Origin: Parachryseolinea silvisoli
GTDB taxonomy: Bacteria > Bacteroidota > Bacteroidia > Cytophagales > Cyclobacteriaceae
Length of the DNA: 64,000 bases
NCBI RefSeq assembly: GCF_021190955.1
Contig: NZ_JAIOAO010000001.1
Span: forward strand, 1,364,001 to 1,428,000
Reading direction: 5' to 3'
Part shown: positions 9,408 through 18,504 of the stretch, piece after piece
Position numbering within the stretch: the stretch's first letter is position 1
How the letters are laid out: every line of letters begins with the position of its first letter
Program-made: the position numbers and the translations under genes
The notes under the pieces: model-generated
What the model was told of the DNA's origin: nothing
Seen by the model: the letters and a program-made list of their open reading frames with translations, nothing else
The model's database searches: none

Positions 9408-10766
9408 TTATACCGTCGCCAATGCCGATGCCGGTACAAACGGCTCCAGCTCGAAGTGTTTCGGGTTCTTCACCTTCTCCGGGTACCGCACGTGATACTC
9501 GAACTCCTCGCGGAAGTGGCGTATCGCGCTGGCTACCGGCCAGGCAGCCGCATCGCCCAACGGGCAAATGGTGTTTCCTTCAATCTTCTTGGCTACGTCC
9601 ACCAGCAGGTCGATGTCGCCTTCGTGGCCATGACCGTGCTCAATGCGGTGCAGCACCTTCTCCATCCAACCGGTACCCTCACGGCACGGGCTGCACTGCC
9701 CGCACGACTCGTGGTGATAAAAGCGCGTGAACGTCCACAGGTTGCGCACGATGCAGGATGTCTCATCCATCACGATAAAGCCACCCGAGCCCAACATGGT
9801 ACCCGACACAAATCCACCGTCTGACAACGACTCATACGTCATCAGGCGCGGCTCGCCTTTGGCGGTCTTCAGGATCAGCTCCGTCGGCAGGATCGGTACG
9901 GATGATCCACCCGCCACGACAGCCTTCATCTTACGGCCTTTCCAAATACCACCGCAGTATTGATCGGAGTATATAAATTCTTCTACCGGCAGGCCGAGCT
10001 CGATCTCATATACACCGGGCTTGTTGATGTGCCCGCTGGCCGAGATCAACTTGGTTCCCGTGCTCTTGCCGATCCCGATCTTCGCATATTCGTCGCCACC
10101 CAGGTTGACGATCGAGCAGACCGCAGCAATGGTTTCGACGTTGTTTACTACCGTAGGCGAAGCGTACAGACCCGCCACCGCCGGGAACGGCGGTTTCAGA
10201 CGCGGATTGCCGCGCTTGCCTTCCAGCGACTCCAACAGCGCTGTTTCTTCACCACAGATATAGGCACCACCACCGGGCTGTACGTACAGGTCCAGCGAAT
10301 AGTCGGTGCCCAGGATATTTTTACCGAGAAATCCTTTTGCATAGGCCTCTTGAATGGCTTGCTCCAGGATACGGATTACATACATATATTCACCGCGCAC
10401 ATAGATGTACGAGGTCTTCGCGCCCAGCGCATAGCTGGATGTGATCATGCCTTCGATCAGCACGTGCGGAATCCGCTCCATCAGGTAGCGGTCCTTAAAG
10501 GTGCCCGGCTCAGACTCGTCGGCATTGCACACCAGGTAGCGGGGCTTTTCAGACTTGCGGTCCAGGAAGCTCCACTTCATACCTGCCGGGAAACCGGCGC
10601 CACCCCGGCCGCGCAGGCCAGACTTCTTCACTTCCTCCGTCACCTCGTCGGGCGTCATGGTCTTCAGCGCCTTCTCCACGGAAGCATAGCCGCCGTGCTT
10701 CCGGTACACGTCAAAGGTATTGATGCCCGGAACATTGATGTGTTCTAAAAGTATTTGTCTTCCCAT
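9408..10766 (-). CDS. nuoF: NADH-quinone oxidoreductase subunit F (FMN/NADH site)
   Basis: 452-aa flavoprotein subunit where NADH is oxidised and FMN and one [4Fe-4S] cluster are held. Visible motifs are the glycine-rich SGLRGRGGAGFPAGMKW (NADH/FMN), YICGEETALLESLEGKRG (FMN), and ESCGQCSPCREGTGW plus the distal cysteine in TICPLGDAA (cluster). Full length. Two bases separate it from nuoE. Confidence 0.97.
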   Translation of the reverse strand: MGRQILLEHINVPGINTFDVYRKHGGYASVEKALKTMTPDEVTEEVKKSGLRGRGGAGFPAGMKWSFLDRKSEKPRYLVCNADESEPGTFKDRYLMERIPHVLIEGMITSSYALGAKTSYIYVRGEYMYVIRILEQAIQEAYAKGFLGKNILGTDYSLDLYVQPGGGAYICGEETALLESLEGKRGNPRLKPPFPAVAGLYASPTVVNNVETIAAVCSIVNLGGDEYAKIGIGKSTGTKLISASGHINKPGVYEIELGLPVEEFIYSDQYCGGIWKGRKMKAVVAGGSSVPILPTELILKTAKGEPRLMTYESLSDGGFVSGTMLGSGGFIVMDETSCIVRNLWTFTRFYHHESCGQCSPCREGTGWMEKVLHRIEHGHGHEGDIDLLVDVAKKIEGNTICPLGDAAAWPVASAIRHFREEFEYHVRYPEKVKNPKHFELEPFVPASALATV

Positions 10767-10768
10767 GG

Positions 10769-11302
10769 CTATAGCTCCTGCATGTTCGATTTCATATACG
10801 TGCTGCGGTTGCCCGAAGCGCGCAGTTTCTCTATCAGCGTATCGACCTTCTCGGTCGTCAGGTTCTCATAATAATCCGAGCCGCATTGCAGCATCGGGGC
10901 CGTACCACATGAGCCGAGGCACTCCACCGTCTTCAGTGTAAACACACCGTCGGCGGTTGTTTCGCCTTCTTTAATGCCCAGCTTCTTCTCAAAGTGCTCG
11001 ACGATGTCGTCGGCGCCGCGCAGCCAGCAAGGGCCCGTACGGCAAACTTCGATCAGGCATTTACCCACCGGCTTCAGGTTATACATGGTGTAGAACGAAG
11101 CCACTTCGTATACTTCAATCGGCTTGATGTTCAGCAAAGACGCAACGTAGTCCATCGTCTCCGGGCTGAGCCAGCCGTCGAACTCCGCCTGCGCCACGTG
11201 CAGCAGCGGCAACAACGCCGACTTCTGCCTGCCCTCCGGATATCGCTTGATGATGCGCTGTGCAAGGGCCAGCGTATCGGGTGAAAATTCTACTTTGCTC
11301 AT
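10769..11302 (-). CDS. nuoE: NADH-quinone oxidoreductase subunit E ([2Fe-2S])
   Basis: 177-aa thioredoxin-fold subunit of the NADH module. It carries the four cluster cysteines in EVCRTGPCWL (the family pattern CxxxxC) and in ECLGSCGTAP. The N-terminal helical domain (ALAQRIIKRYPEGRQKSALL) is complete. The C-terminus runs about ten residues past the usual family end. Confidence 0.96.
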   Translation of the reverse strand: MSKVEFSPDTLALAQRIIKRYPEGRQKSALLPLLHVAQAEFDGWLSPETMDYVASLLNIKPIEVYEVASFYTMYNLKPVGKCLIEVCRTGPCWLRGADDIVEHFEKKLGIKEGETTADGVFTLKTVECLGSCGTAPMLQCGSDYYENLTTEKVDTLIEKLRASGNRSTYMKSNMQEL

Positions 11303-11349
11303 GATCCGTTAAATCGTTTCTCTCTCGGTATAAATTCTATCTGGGCCGC

Positions 11350-12570
11350 TTACGCATCCAGCTCGCCGGCAATGACGTTCATACTACTCATCGTAATAAC
11401 CGCATCCGACAGCATCGAACCTCTGATCATCTCCGGGTATGCCTGATAATAAATGAAGCACGGGCGACGGAACTGTAACCGGAACGGCGTACGTCCACCG
11501 TCGCTGATCAGGTAAAAGCCCAGTTCGCCGTTGCCACCTTCCACGCAATGGTACACCTCTCCTTTCGGAACCTCGGTCTCGCCCATCACGATCTTGAAGT
11601 GGTAGATCAGCGCTTCCATGTCGTTATATACTTCTTCCTTCGGCGGCAGGCAGTACTCCGGCACTTTGGCGCTGTATACGCCAGCAGGTTCTTTCTTGAT
11701 CTTTTCGATCGCCTGCTTAATGATGCTCAAGCTCTGCCACATTTCCTCCTGGCGCACCATGAAGCGATCATACGTATCGCCGTTGGTACCTACCGGAATG
11801 ATAAAGTCAAATTCTTCGTACGACGAATATGGGTTCATGGCACGCACGTCGTAGTCCACGCCCGCAGCCCGAAGGTTGGGACCGGAGAAGCTATAGTTCA
11901 ACGCACGCTCTGCCGTAATCGGGCCGCAGTTGATCGTGCGGTCCATAAAGATCCGGTTGCGTTCCAGCAGGTTTGAAAACTCCGTGAACTTCGCCGGGAA
12001 GTCCGCAACAAACTTGTTGATTTTGTCCCAGCACTTGGGGGAGAAGTCGCGCTCCAACCCGCCGATGCGACCAATGTTGGTCGTCAGACGCGCACCGCAG
12101 ATCTCTTCATAAATCTCGTAAATGCGCTCGCGCATCTGGAACAGGTACAGAAAACCTGTCGTCGCGCCGGTGTCCTGACCGATGATGGTATTACAAATGA
12201 TGTGGTCGGCCAAACGGGCCAGCTCCATAATGATCACGCGCATGTACTGCACACGCTTGGGAATCTCGATGCCCAGCAGCTTCTCCACCGTCATGTGCCA
12301 GCCCATGTTGTTGATGGGCGACGAGCAATAGTTGAGACGGTCGGTGATGGGCGTGATCTGATAGAACGGACGGCGTTCTGCCAGCTTTTCGAACGCGCGG
12401 TGGATGTAGCCTACGGTCGGCTCGGAGTCGATAATGATCTCGCCGTCCATCTTCAAAACGTTCTGGAAAATACCGTGTGTGGCCGGGTGCGCCGGCCCCA
12501 GGTTCAGATAAGAATATTGTTTCTCTTCTGGCTTAATAAGTGCGTCGGTGGCCGGTTGATTGTCTTGCAT
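11350..12570 (-). CDS. nuoD: NADH-quinone oxidoreductase subunit D
   Basis: 406-aa peripheral-arm subunit related to the large subunit of NiFe hydrogenases; it lines the quinone cavity. Family signatures are NLGPAHPATHGIFQNVLKMDGE near the N-terminus, YIHRAFEKLAE, and the C-terminal end with the family aspartate (SMNVIAGELDA). NuoD is separate from NuoC here, unlike the NuoCD fusion of E. coli. Confidence 0.97.
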   Translation of the reverse strand: MQDNQPATDALIKPEEKQYSYLNLGPAHPATHGIFQNVLKMDGEIIIDSEPTVGYIHRAFEKLAERRPFYQITPITDRLNYCSSPINNMGWHMTVEKLLGIEIPKRVQYMRVIIMELARLADHIICNTIIGQDTGATTGFLYLFQMRERIYEIYEEICGARLTTNIGRIGGLERDFSPKCWDKINKFVADFPAKFTEFSNLLERNRIFMDRTINCGPITAERALNYSFSGPNLRAAGVDYDVRAMNPYSSYEEFDFIIPVGTNGDTYDRFMVRQEEMWQSLSIIKQAIEKIKKEPAGVYSAKVPEYCLPPKEEVYNDMEALIYHFKIVMGETEVPKGEVYHCVEGGNGELGFYLISDGGRTPFRLQFRRPCFIYYQAYPEMIRGSMLSDAVITMSSMNVIAGELDA

Positions 12571-12584
12571 AATTCAGGCGTCTG

Positions 12585-13088
12585 CTATTCTCTTCCAAAC
12601 ATTGAATCGTTCTTGTCTTCGCGCGTCTGGTCTTCCAGCGGATACTCCTTGCGCATGGGGAATATGATCATATCGTCCACGTTCAGGATGCGCTTCAGGT
12701 TGGGATGCCCCTGGAAGATCACCCCGAAGTAATCGTAGGTTTCGCGCTCCAGCCAGTTGGCCGCCGAGAAGACCGTGGTCAGCGTCGGCACCACCGGGTT
12801 CGCTTCCGGCAGAAATACTTTCAGGCGTACACGGTTGTTGGTCGTCAGGCTATGCACCTGATACATCACCGCGATCTGCTGTAGATCGGGATAGTGAATG
12901 CCGCAGAGCGTCGTGAGGTATTGGAATTTGCCCTCCGGGTGGTGGTAGAGGTGCTGAATGATCTCAATGATCTTTTCGGCCTTTAGGGAGACCGTTAGAA
13001 AATCGTACGGTGTGTCAATATGAAGAATCTGGTCTTCATATTTTTCCTTCAGGATACCGATGGTTTTTTCCTGGGCAGAACCTTCCAT
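12585..13088 (-). CDS. nuoC: NADH-quinone oxidoreductase subunit C
   Basis: 167-aa 30-kDa-type subunit of the peripheral arm. The motif ERETYDYFGVIFQGHPNLKR, followed by the PMRKEYPLEDQTRED region, is diagnostic. Lies 14 nt upstream of nuoD and 54 nt downstream of nuoB. Confidence 0.96.
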   Translation of the reverse strand: MEGSAQEKTIGILKEKYEDQILHIDTPYDFLTVSLKAEKIIEIIQHLYHHPEGKFQYLTTLCGIHYPDLQQIAVMYQVHSLTTNNRVRLKVFLPEANPVVPTLTTVFSAANWLERETYDYFGVIFQGHPNLKRILNVDDMIIFPMRKEYPLEDQTREDKNDSMFGRE

Positions 13089-13142
13089 TAATAAAATTCA
13101 GTTGTATAAGACGTACATCTCGGGTCACAGACCCAGGACTGA

Positions 13143-13703
13143 TTATTCTATTCCGTATTTGTTCAGCATCGCCTTGTATTCAGGCGAATCGCGGCGGCGC
13201 GTCGACTCGGTTTCCACCAGGTGCTGAATCTTCAGAATGCCGTCGATGATTTGCTCCGGACGCGGGGGGCAACCGGGTACATACACGTCAACCGGTATGA
13301 TGCGGTCGATACCCTGCAGCACGCTGTAGGTATCGAATATACCACCGCTCGAGGCACACGCACCCACAGAAATTACCCAGCGGGGCTCGGCCATCTGCTC
13401 GTACACCTGCCGTAAGATGGGGCCCATCTTTTTGGCAATCGTGCCCATCACCATCAACAAATCCGCCTGGCGGGGCGAGAAGCTCAAACGCTCCGACCCA
13501 AAGCGAGCCAGATCGTAATGTGACGCCATCGTGGCCATGAATTCAATACCGCAGCAAGACGTCGCGAACGGCAAGGGCCAGATCGAGTTCTTGCGGGCAA
13601 GTCCTACGACTTTATCCAGGCTGGTGGCAAAAAAACCAGCACCCTCAATGCCTTCCGGCTTGGGCGCTACGGCAATCGTTGATCCTGTTGCTGTTTCCAT
13701 CAC
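13143..13703 (-). CDS. nuoB: NADH-quinone oxidoreductase subunit B (cluster N2)
   Basis: 186-aa subunit that binds cluster N2, the last iron-sulfur centre before quinone. Ligands are C50 and C51 (the adjacent cysteine pair in [10 protein letters not shown]), C116 in [11 protein letters not shown] and C145 in [10 protein letters not shown] second methionine follows the first directly. Lies 9 nt downstream of nuoA. Confidence 0.97.
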   Translation of the reverse strand: MMETATGSTIAVAPKPEGIEGAGFFATSLDKVVGLARKNSIWPLPFATSCCGIEFMATMASHYDLARFGSERLSFSPRQADLLMVMGTIAKKMGPILRQVYEQMAEPRWVISVGACASSGGIFDTYSVLQGIDRIIPVDVYVPGCPPRPEQIIDGILKIQHLVETESTRRRDSPEYKAMLNKYGIE

Positions 13704-13712
13704 TCACTGTTT

Positions 13713-14084
13713 TTATTCTTCCCACTTCAAAGCACCCTTCTTCAGGAGATAGAAGAAACCTACTAGCAAAAGCGCCATGAAGGTGACCATTTCAACGAAG
13801 CCCATCAGACCGAGATGTTTGAAGTTCACAGCCCATGGGTACATGAAGATTACCTCCACGTCAAACAAAACAAAGAGAATCGCAATCAAAAAGTACTTGA
13901 TGTTAAACGGTATCCGGGCGTTGCCCTTTGACTCGATACCACACTCGAATGCTTCGAGCTTCACCTTCGACTTGCGTTTAGGACCCAACAGGTGCGTGGC
14001 GGCCATCGTGACTACCACAAAGCCCAGGGCAAAAAGAAACATCAACCCGATGGGCAGATATTGTTCGATTGCTACGTTCTCCAT
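13713..14084 (-). CDS. nuoA: NADH-quinone oxidoreductase subunit A
   Basis: 123-aa, three-helix membrane subunit and first gene of the nuo operon. It contains KLEAFECGIESKGNARIPF with the conserved cysteine loop, and FDVEVIFMYPWA. The start is set at the ATG at 14084 (MENVAIEQYLPIG). An in-frame TTG at 14105 would add seven residues but overlaps the probable -7 box, so it is disfavoured. Confidence 0.95.
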   Translation of the reverse strand: MENVAIEQYLPIGLMFLFALGFVVVTMAATHLLGPKRKSKVKLEAFECGIESKGNARIPFNIKYFLIAILFVLFDVEVIFMYPWAVNFKHLGLMGFVEMVTFMALLLVGFFYLLKKGALKWEE

Positions 14085-14102
14085 AAGCGTGTTTGACGGG
14101 TG

Positions 14103-14110
14103 CAAAGTTC
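14103..14110 (-). promoter_or_regulatory. Possible -7 element for the nuo operon
   Basis: On the minus strand the octamer is GAACTTTG, one mismatch from the Bacteroidota TAnnTTTG box. It ends 18 nt before the nuoA ATG. No good -33 TTG at the expected spacing was found, so this is tentative. Confidence 0.35.
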
Positions 14111-14246
14111 GTTTTTATCCCGCAAATCCCATCATGCGTTGCGCAATAATTTGAGCGTTTTGGGAGCATTCTGAGAACAAATCTTACAGGGATTCGTTCA
14201 ACTGCGCGCAAATTAGAGAAGCGCGTCAAAACAACGCGCATGTAGC

Positions 14247-14280
14247 TATAGAACAATGATTAGTTTAGAATCATTCTATG
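14247..14280. other. AT-rich inverted repeat upstream of nuoA
   Basis: AATGATT (14255-14261) pairs with AATCATT (14269-14275) across a 7-nt loop. A flanking ATAG/CTAT pair (14248-14251 and 14276-14279) extends it after a 3-nt bulge. There is no T-run. It lies between nuoA and the next ExbD gene and may be an operator or a weak stem-loop. Confidence 0.35.
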
Positions 14281-14355
14281 CGATGCACACGAAGTCAGGA
14301 AAAAATATCGCGAAGATTACGTACGTAAAGACGTGTACGAGTATAGCGCATGGTG

Positions 14356-14754
14356 CTAGTCAGGCTTTTTTGTCGCCAATACCATGCGGATTTTATTGCG
14401 TGCGCCAATCTGCACAACATCCACGAGGTCTTGCACCGACGAGCCCGCAGGGATATGCACCACAACGGTAGGGTCCTCCTCACCGCCAGCCTCCTTCAAC
14501 AAAGCTGACTCCAGCTGGCTGAATGGAACCTGGTTACGGTTGATGAAATAACGTTTGTCCTCCGTCACCGTGAGCGTGATCGGATTCCGGTTTACACTCT
14601 GCTTGGTGTCTGATTTAGGCAACGCTACCTTGATCACAGCGGGGTTGGTAACGGTTGAAATAATCAAAAAGAACAACAACAGAAAGAACATGATGTCGTT
14701 CAGGGAGGAGGTTGATACCTCGGCAGCAAACTGTTTCCGGTGGCGGATTTTCAT
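14356..14754 (-). CDS. ExbD/TolR-family biopolymer transport protein
   Basis: 132-aa protein with one N-terminal membrane helix (SLNDIMFFLLLFFLIISTV) and a periplasmic domain of the ExbD/TolR type (VALPKSD, LTVTEDKRYFINR, HIPAGSSVQDLVDVV). It partners with the ExbB-like protein encoded just upstream, with a 4-nt overlap, to form a proton-driven motor. The usual aspartate at the start of the helix is present in LND. No tonB lies in this pair, so it may serve Tol-like envelope work or share the distant TonB. Confidence 0.9.
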   Translation of the reverse strand: MKIRHRKQFAAEVSTSSLNDIMFFLLLFFLIISTVTNPAVIKVALPKSDTKQSVNRNPITLTVTEDKRYFINRNQVPFSQLESALLKEAGGEEDPTVVVHIPAGSSVQDLVDVVQIGARNKIRMVLATKKPD

Positions 14755-15464
14755 TGCTGGGGTGTTAAGATGGAACGCATAAACTCAAATACGTCTTTCT
14801 GCATCTTCAGCGTAAACACATTCACACGCTGCTGTAAAATATGGTATGCGCAGTAGGAAATTACGCCCACGAACAGACCCGCGCCGCTGGTGATCATCTT
14901 TTCATACAGACCGCCGGCAATGATGCCGATCGTGATATTGTCGGTCTGTGAAATGTCGTAGAAGATGCGGATGATGCCGCCGATGGTTCCGATAAAGCCC
15001 AGCATCGGCGCCACACCGGCAATAATGCCCAGGTAGCCCATGTTACGCTCCATTTCCGCCACCTCGATGTTGGCGGCCGACTCCATGAGGCTCTCGATCT
15101 CTTTCATCGGCTTGCCGATGTGCTCCACCCCTACCTGGATGATCTTGCCCGTAGCCGAACCGTCTTGCGAGGCATACATCCGTGCCCCCTTGATGTCGCC
15201 GGCCTTCAAATATTGTTTTATCGACGACAGGAACTCCTTCTTCTCACGCGTCACCTGGCGCAGGTACAGCCACCGTTCAATAAAGAAATAGGTGGCGATA
15301 AATCCCAGCAGGGCAATCGGGATCATAATCACCCCGCCCTTCGTGACCATGTCAAAAAGAGAGAGGGACTCAGCTGGTGCGGGAAGTGTTTCGACCGGCG
15401 TGTCGGTCGGAGTCGTTGTCGGGGTTGTGATCTGCAGAAGGATCGAAAAGATCGTTGTCAGCAT
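14751..15464 (-). CDS. MotA/TolQ/ExbB proton-channel family protein
   Basis: 237-aa inner-membrane protein with an N-terminal Thr/Pro-rich stretch, a first helix near residues 42-65, a cytoplasmic loop, and two C-terminal helices carrying APMLGFIGTIGGIIRIF and ITSGAGLFVGVISYC, the MotA/ExbB core. It forms the stator with the ExbD-like product of the next gene. Together they are a two-gene unit between nuo and the TonB operon. Confidence 0.9.
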   Translation of the reverse strand: MLTTIFSILLQITTPTTTPTDTPVETLPAPAESLSLFDMVTKGGVIMIPIALLGFIATYFFIERWLYLRQVTREKKEFLSSIKQYLKAGDIKGARMYASQDGSATGKIIQVGVEHIGKPMKEIESLMESAANIEVAEMERNMGYLGIIAGVAPMLGFIGTIGGIIRIFYDISQTDNITIGIIAGGLYEKMITSGAGLFVGVISYCAYHILQQRVNVFTLKMQKDVFEFMRSILTPQQ

Positions 15465-15554
15465 GCCGTCCTGTAAATGGTTTATTACTTAATGGTAATA
15501 GTAGCAATAATATTGTGAACGACTACCATTAATGGCGCTTTATACGCGCCCGGA

Positions 15555-15591
15555 TTAAAAAAGAAGGCAGAAGGCCTGAAGCCTTCTGCCT
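15555..15591 (-). terminator. Rho-independent terminator of the exbB-tonB-TPR operon
   Basis: Perfect 11-bp stem AGGCAGAAGGC (15565-15575) / GCCTTCTGCCT (15581-15591) with a 5-nt loop. On the minus strand it is followed by TCTTTTTTAAT. It begins 19 nt after the TPR-gene stop codon. Confidence 0.93.
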
Positions 15592-15610
15592 GTATGTGTA
15601 TTCGTGTCGA

Positions 15611-17236
15611 TTAACCTTGTCTGGGCTTCGGAGCCGGGGCATTCATGGCCTTGAGGATCTCCTTCGCACGGGCATCGTTCGGGTCGATCGCCAACACCTT
15701 CTCCCAGAAGCCTTTCGAGGTCGAGATCTCATTGCGCAGGAAGTGATAGTACCCCAGGTACGAGTATGCTTCGATCAGGTCGTTCTTGCTTTTGTCAGCA
15801 CGTGTCAGACCTACTTCAATCACTTTCTCGAAATACGGCTTCGCAGTGCCCTGAATCTTGCCGTTCGTCTCGGGGTCTTGCGCCGCGATCGAACGTGCCT
15901 GCCACAGGTAGCCTAACGTCATGGCCGGTTGCAACGTAATTAGCTTCTGGAAAACCGAGTCGGCTTGTTGAAACTGATCGGTGAAGTAATACGAACGGCC
16001 GAAGTTATAAAGCTCGGGCGACGACAGCTTTGGCTTGATCGCTTCCAGCTGTTTGTAGGCTGCTGCAGCCTCCGCATATTTCTTGCGCTTGAACTGGATA
16101 TCTGCGATTTGCGACGCATACTCTTCTTTCTTCTCCAGCTCGAAAGCCTTTTGGTAGTTTTCTACGGCAACAGAGTCGTTACCTTCTTTCTGCAGGGCCT
16201 TTGCGATATATTCATAGTCGCCCGCCTGGATCTCTTCTTTTGTAGCCTTTGCAAAGTACGCATCGAATGCAGCGTGGCTAGCCGCCAGCTCACCGGATTC
16301 TACCAGGGAATAGGCTTTGTACTTAAATACCGTCGACGTTGCATCAGAACGCTTCGACAGCTCTTCGAAGATCGGGTTAGCACGCTTGTAATCCTTCGCC
16401 ATGAACAGGTAGAACGCATAGCGCAGTTTGGCAGCTTCCGGTTTCTCGGTCAGGCCCAGGTAACCTTCGTAAGCCTTTACAGCTTCCGGCGCACGGCGTG
16501 ACTGATAATACAGCTCACCCAGCTCCTTATATGCCAACGTATATTTAGGATCTACTTCCAACGCCTTCTTAAAGTTCTGCTCGGCCACGTCGTAGTTTTT
16601 TGAACGCAGGTACACAAGACCTACTTTATAGTGGGGCAGCGCGCGCTTCGGGTCATACGTAGCACCGTCTTCGTAGCTACTCACCGATTTACCACCGTCA
16701 TTCAGCTTCAGGTAGGCGTCACCTTTCAGCACGGCAGCGTCAACGTCCTTACCTTTTACTTTCTCCAGGATGAGGAGAGCGTCTTTCGCCATCTTGTCAC
16801 CCAGCAGGTAGCCTTCGGCTACGGCCTTCAATACCGCATCATCCTTCGATTTCGATACCTTCAGCGCTTCGTCAAATGCCAGCTTGGCTTCTGCTGCCTG
16901 GTTGTCCAGCATGCGCAGCTGGCCTTTGCCGGCAAAGTTCAAACCGTTCTTCGGGTCAAGCTCAGTACCTTTTTGAAAGTTGATCTCAGCTTTAGCCTTC
17001 TCGTTATTTTTAATCTGGGCGTGTCCTAAGTAATACAGCAAGGCTGCGTCCTGGGGGCTGGCTGTTACAGCAGCCTGGAGTGTCGCCACGGCTTTCGTGG
17101 GCTGATCGGTCTCAATCAAATAAGCAGCTTGCTTGATCGCGGGGTTTTCCTGTGCTACCGCTACCGAGGCCGCACAAGAAAGGAAGAACATGAGCATTTT
17201 CCCTACGTTCCATGCTCCTTTACTGACTTCTTTCAT
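15611..17236 (-). CDS. Secreted tetratricopeptide-repeat protein
   Basis: 541-aa periplasmic protein. A signal peptide of about 28 residues ends at SVAVAQ, followed by many TPR helical pairs along the whole chain (for example ALLYYLGHAQIKNNEKAKAE and YTLAYKELGELYYQSRRAPE). It ends in a proline-rich tail, APAPKPRQG. TPR arrays bind protein partners. Being last in the TonB/ExbBD operon, it probably works with TonB or the PstS-like lipoprotein in the periplasm. Exact role unknown. The same gene set recurs in other Bacteroidota, from memory. Confidence 0.85.
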   Translation of the reverse strand: MKEVSKGAWNVGKMLMFFLSCAASVAVAQENPAIKQAAYLIETDQPTKAVATLQAAVTASPQDAALLYYLGHAQIKNNEKAKAEINFQKGTELDPKNGLNFAGKGQLRMLDNQAAEAKLAFDEALKVSKSKDDAVLKAVAEGYLLGDKMAKDALLILEKVKGKDVDAAVLKGDAYLKLNDGGKSVSSYEDGATYDPKRALPHYKVGLVYLRSKNYDVAEQNFKKALEVDPKYTLAYKELGELYYQSRRAPEAVKAYEGYLGLTEKPEAAKLRYAFYLFMAKDYKRANPIFEELSKRSDATSTVFKYKAYSLVESGELAASHAAFDAYFAKATKEEIQAGDYEYIAKALQKEGNDSVAVENYQKAFELEKKEEYASQIADIQFKRKKYAEAAAAYKQLEAIKPKLSSPELYNFGRSYYFTDQFQQADSVFQKLITLQPAMTLGYLWQARSIAAQDPETNGKIQGTAKPYFEKVIEVGLTRADKSKNDLIEAYSYLGYYHFLRNEISTSKGFWEKVLAIDPNDARAKEILKAMNAPAPKPRQG

Positions 17237-17332
17237 GTGTTATAAGTATAAAGTTTAGGTTTATTGTAAAACAAACACGGTGCCATACTCTAGCAACGCG
17301 CCGGTCAATTGCGGAAAAGCCCCTGCAAACTG

Positions 17333-18271
17333 CTAATTTAACGGTTGGCGATTGATTTCCACAATCCGGATCGGCATGGTCACCGGAACTAAGCCCGATT
17401 TTAACACAATCCGTTGACCTTTTTCCCCAGCAATAAATGCCAGGAGGCCACTTCCCAGCCCGGTACGGCCCTCCCTGCTAACGACTGTAATCTCACGGAT
17501 CAGCGGATATTTGTTTTGCGCAATATAGGCCTGGAAGGGCTGGAAGCTCTCCCCCCCCGTTTGCCGCGACAGCGCCGCAATGCGCACCGTATTCAAAAAG
17601 GCATTGGCGGTAGAATCGTCGCTGTCGCTAATCCACGTACCACCTATTAATCCAATCGCATTCGGCCGCGACGCTACATGCTGAATAACCGACGGATTGT
17701 CGTTCACTGCAAAACAGTTCTTCGGTAGTGTATCGATTTTCAACGAATCCTTCAGGTATCGCAAGATGCCCGAGGTCGGTTGGTCAAAGACAATTTCGAG
17801 TGGACCAGCAGGGCCTTTTGGACTTAGCTGACTCCAATTGGCAATGTCGCCTTTCAACATTTTGCCAAGTTGTTCTACCGACAGAACACTATCGGTACGT
17901 GTCCGGTTCATCACCAGGGCAATGCCCTCGCGCGCGACCGTTACCTGGTGCGGCTTGAGCGCCTGCTGGGCCAGGGTTTCAATTTCTTCAGGAAGCAGCT
18001 TGCGGGTAATAACAACCAACCGCACACTGTCCAATAATAACTGGCGGATCGCCTCTTGTTCCGAGGCGTACGTCACCTCGATGTGCGCCCGTTGATAAAG
18101 CCCCGTAAAAGTATCGACTTCCGTGTCGAGCAGAGGCTTGAGTGACTCGTCCACGGCAATGCGAATGGAGCCGGACGTGGGCGTGTCAAGAGGTCGTCCC
18201 TTCTTGTCACGCCCCGTACAGGCTGCCAATAAACACAAGGTGATTAATAAACTATGAAATAAGATCTTCAT
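17333..18271 (-). CDS. PstS-like phosphate-type substrate-binding lipoprotein
   Basis: 312-aa protein with a lipoprotein signal (LITLCLLAACTG, lipobox LAAC). A type 2 periplasmic-binding fold of the PstS family follows: GSIRIAVDESLKPLLDTEV, LVVITRKLLPEEIE, REGIALVMNRTRTDS and the SGILRYLKDSL loop that normally contacts phosphate. There is no pstCAB nearby. It lies instead within a TonB operon, so a role in phosphate ABC uptake is doubtful; it may sense or deliver an anion or peptide. Gene start at 18271 fits the signal peptide. Confidence 0.82.
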   Translation of the reverse strand: MKILFHSLLITLCLLAACTGRDKKGRPLDTPTSGSIRIAVDESLKPLLDTEVDTFTGLYQRAHIEVTYASEQEAIRQLLLDSVRLVVITRKLLPEEIETLAQQALKPHQVTVAREGIALVMNRTRTDSVLSVEQLGKMLKGDIANWSQLSPKGPAGPLEIVFDQPTSGILRYLKDSLKIDTLPKNCFAVNDNPSVIQHVASRPNAIGLIGGTWISDSDDSTANAFLNTVRIAALSRQTGGESFQPFQAYIAQNKYPLIREITVVSREGRTGLGSGLLAFIAGEKGQRIVLKSGLVPVTMPIRIVEINRQPLN

Positions 18272-18274
18272 GTT

Positions 18275-18502
18275 TTATTTCTGAAAAAACCGTTGGTACA
18301 CCTTATACCCCCGGAATAGGCCATACGCTATCAGCAGGATACCTAAGGGCATAGCGTATTCCCCGGGAACGTGGAACACCGTCTCAGACCGGGCGATGAA
18401 CATGGCACCGATCCCGATATAGGCCAGTGCCATGATTGCTCCCAAATACTTCACAACTGCCTCAAGGCCGGTTGTTTTGTACTCGTCAGATTCCATCTTC
18501 AT
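18275..18502 (-). CDS. Small two-helix membrane protein of the TonB operon
   Basis: 75-aa protein of unknown function with two hydrophobic helices: about residues 15-35 (VVKYLGAIMALAYIGIGAMF) and 48-64 (YAMPLGILLIAYGLFRG). It ends in a basic tail. It sits between tonB (2-nt gap) and the PstS-like gene (3-nt gap), so it is clearly translated as part of the operon. It may be a small accessory subunit of the ExbB/D motor; this is inference from position only. Confidence 0.8.
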   Translation of the reverse strand: MKMESDEYKTTGLEAVVKYLGAIMALAYIGIGAMFIARSETVFHVPGEYAMPLGILLIAYGLFRGYKVYQRFFQK

Positions 18503-18504
18503 AA

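Noticed and set aside
14256-14471. Possible 71-aa plus-strand gene
   Set aside because: Overlaps the ExbD gene in antisense and begins within an inverted repeat; not coding-like.
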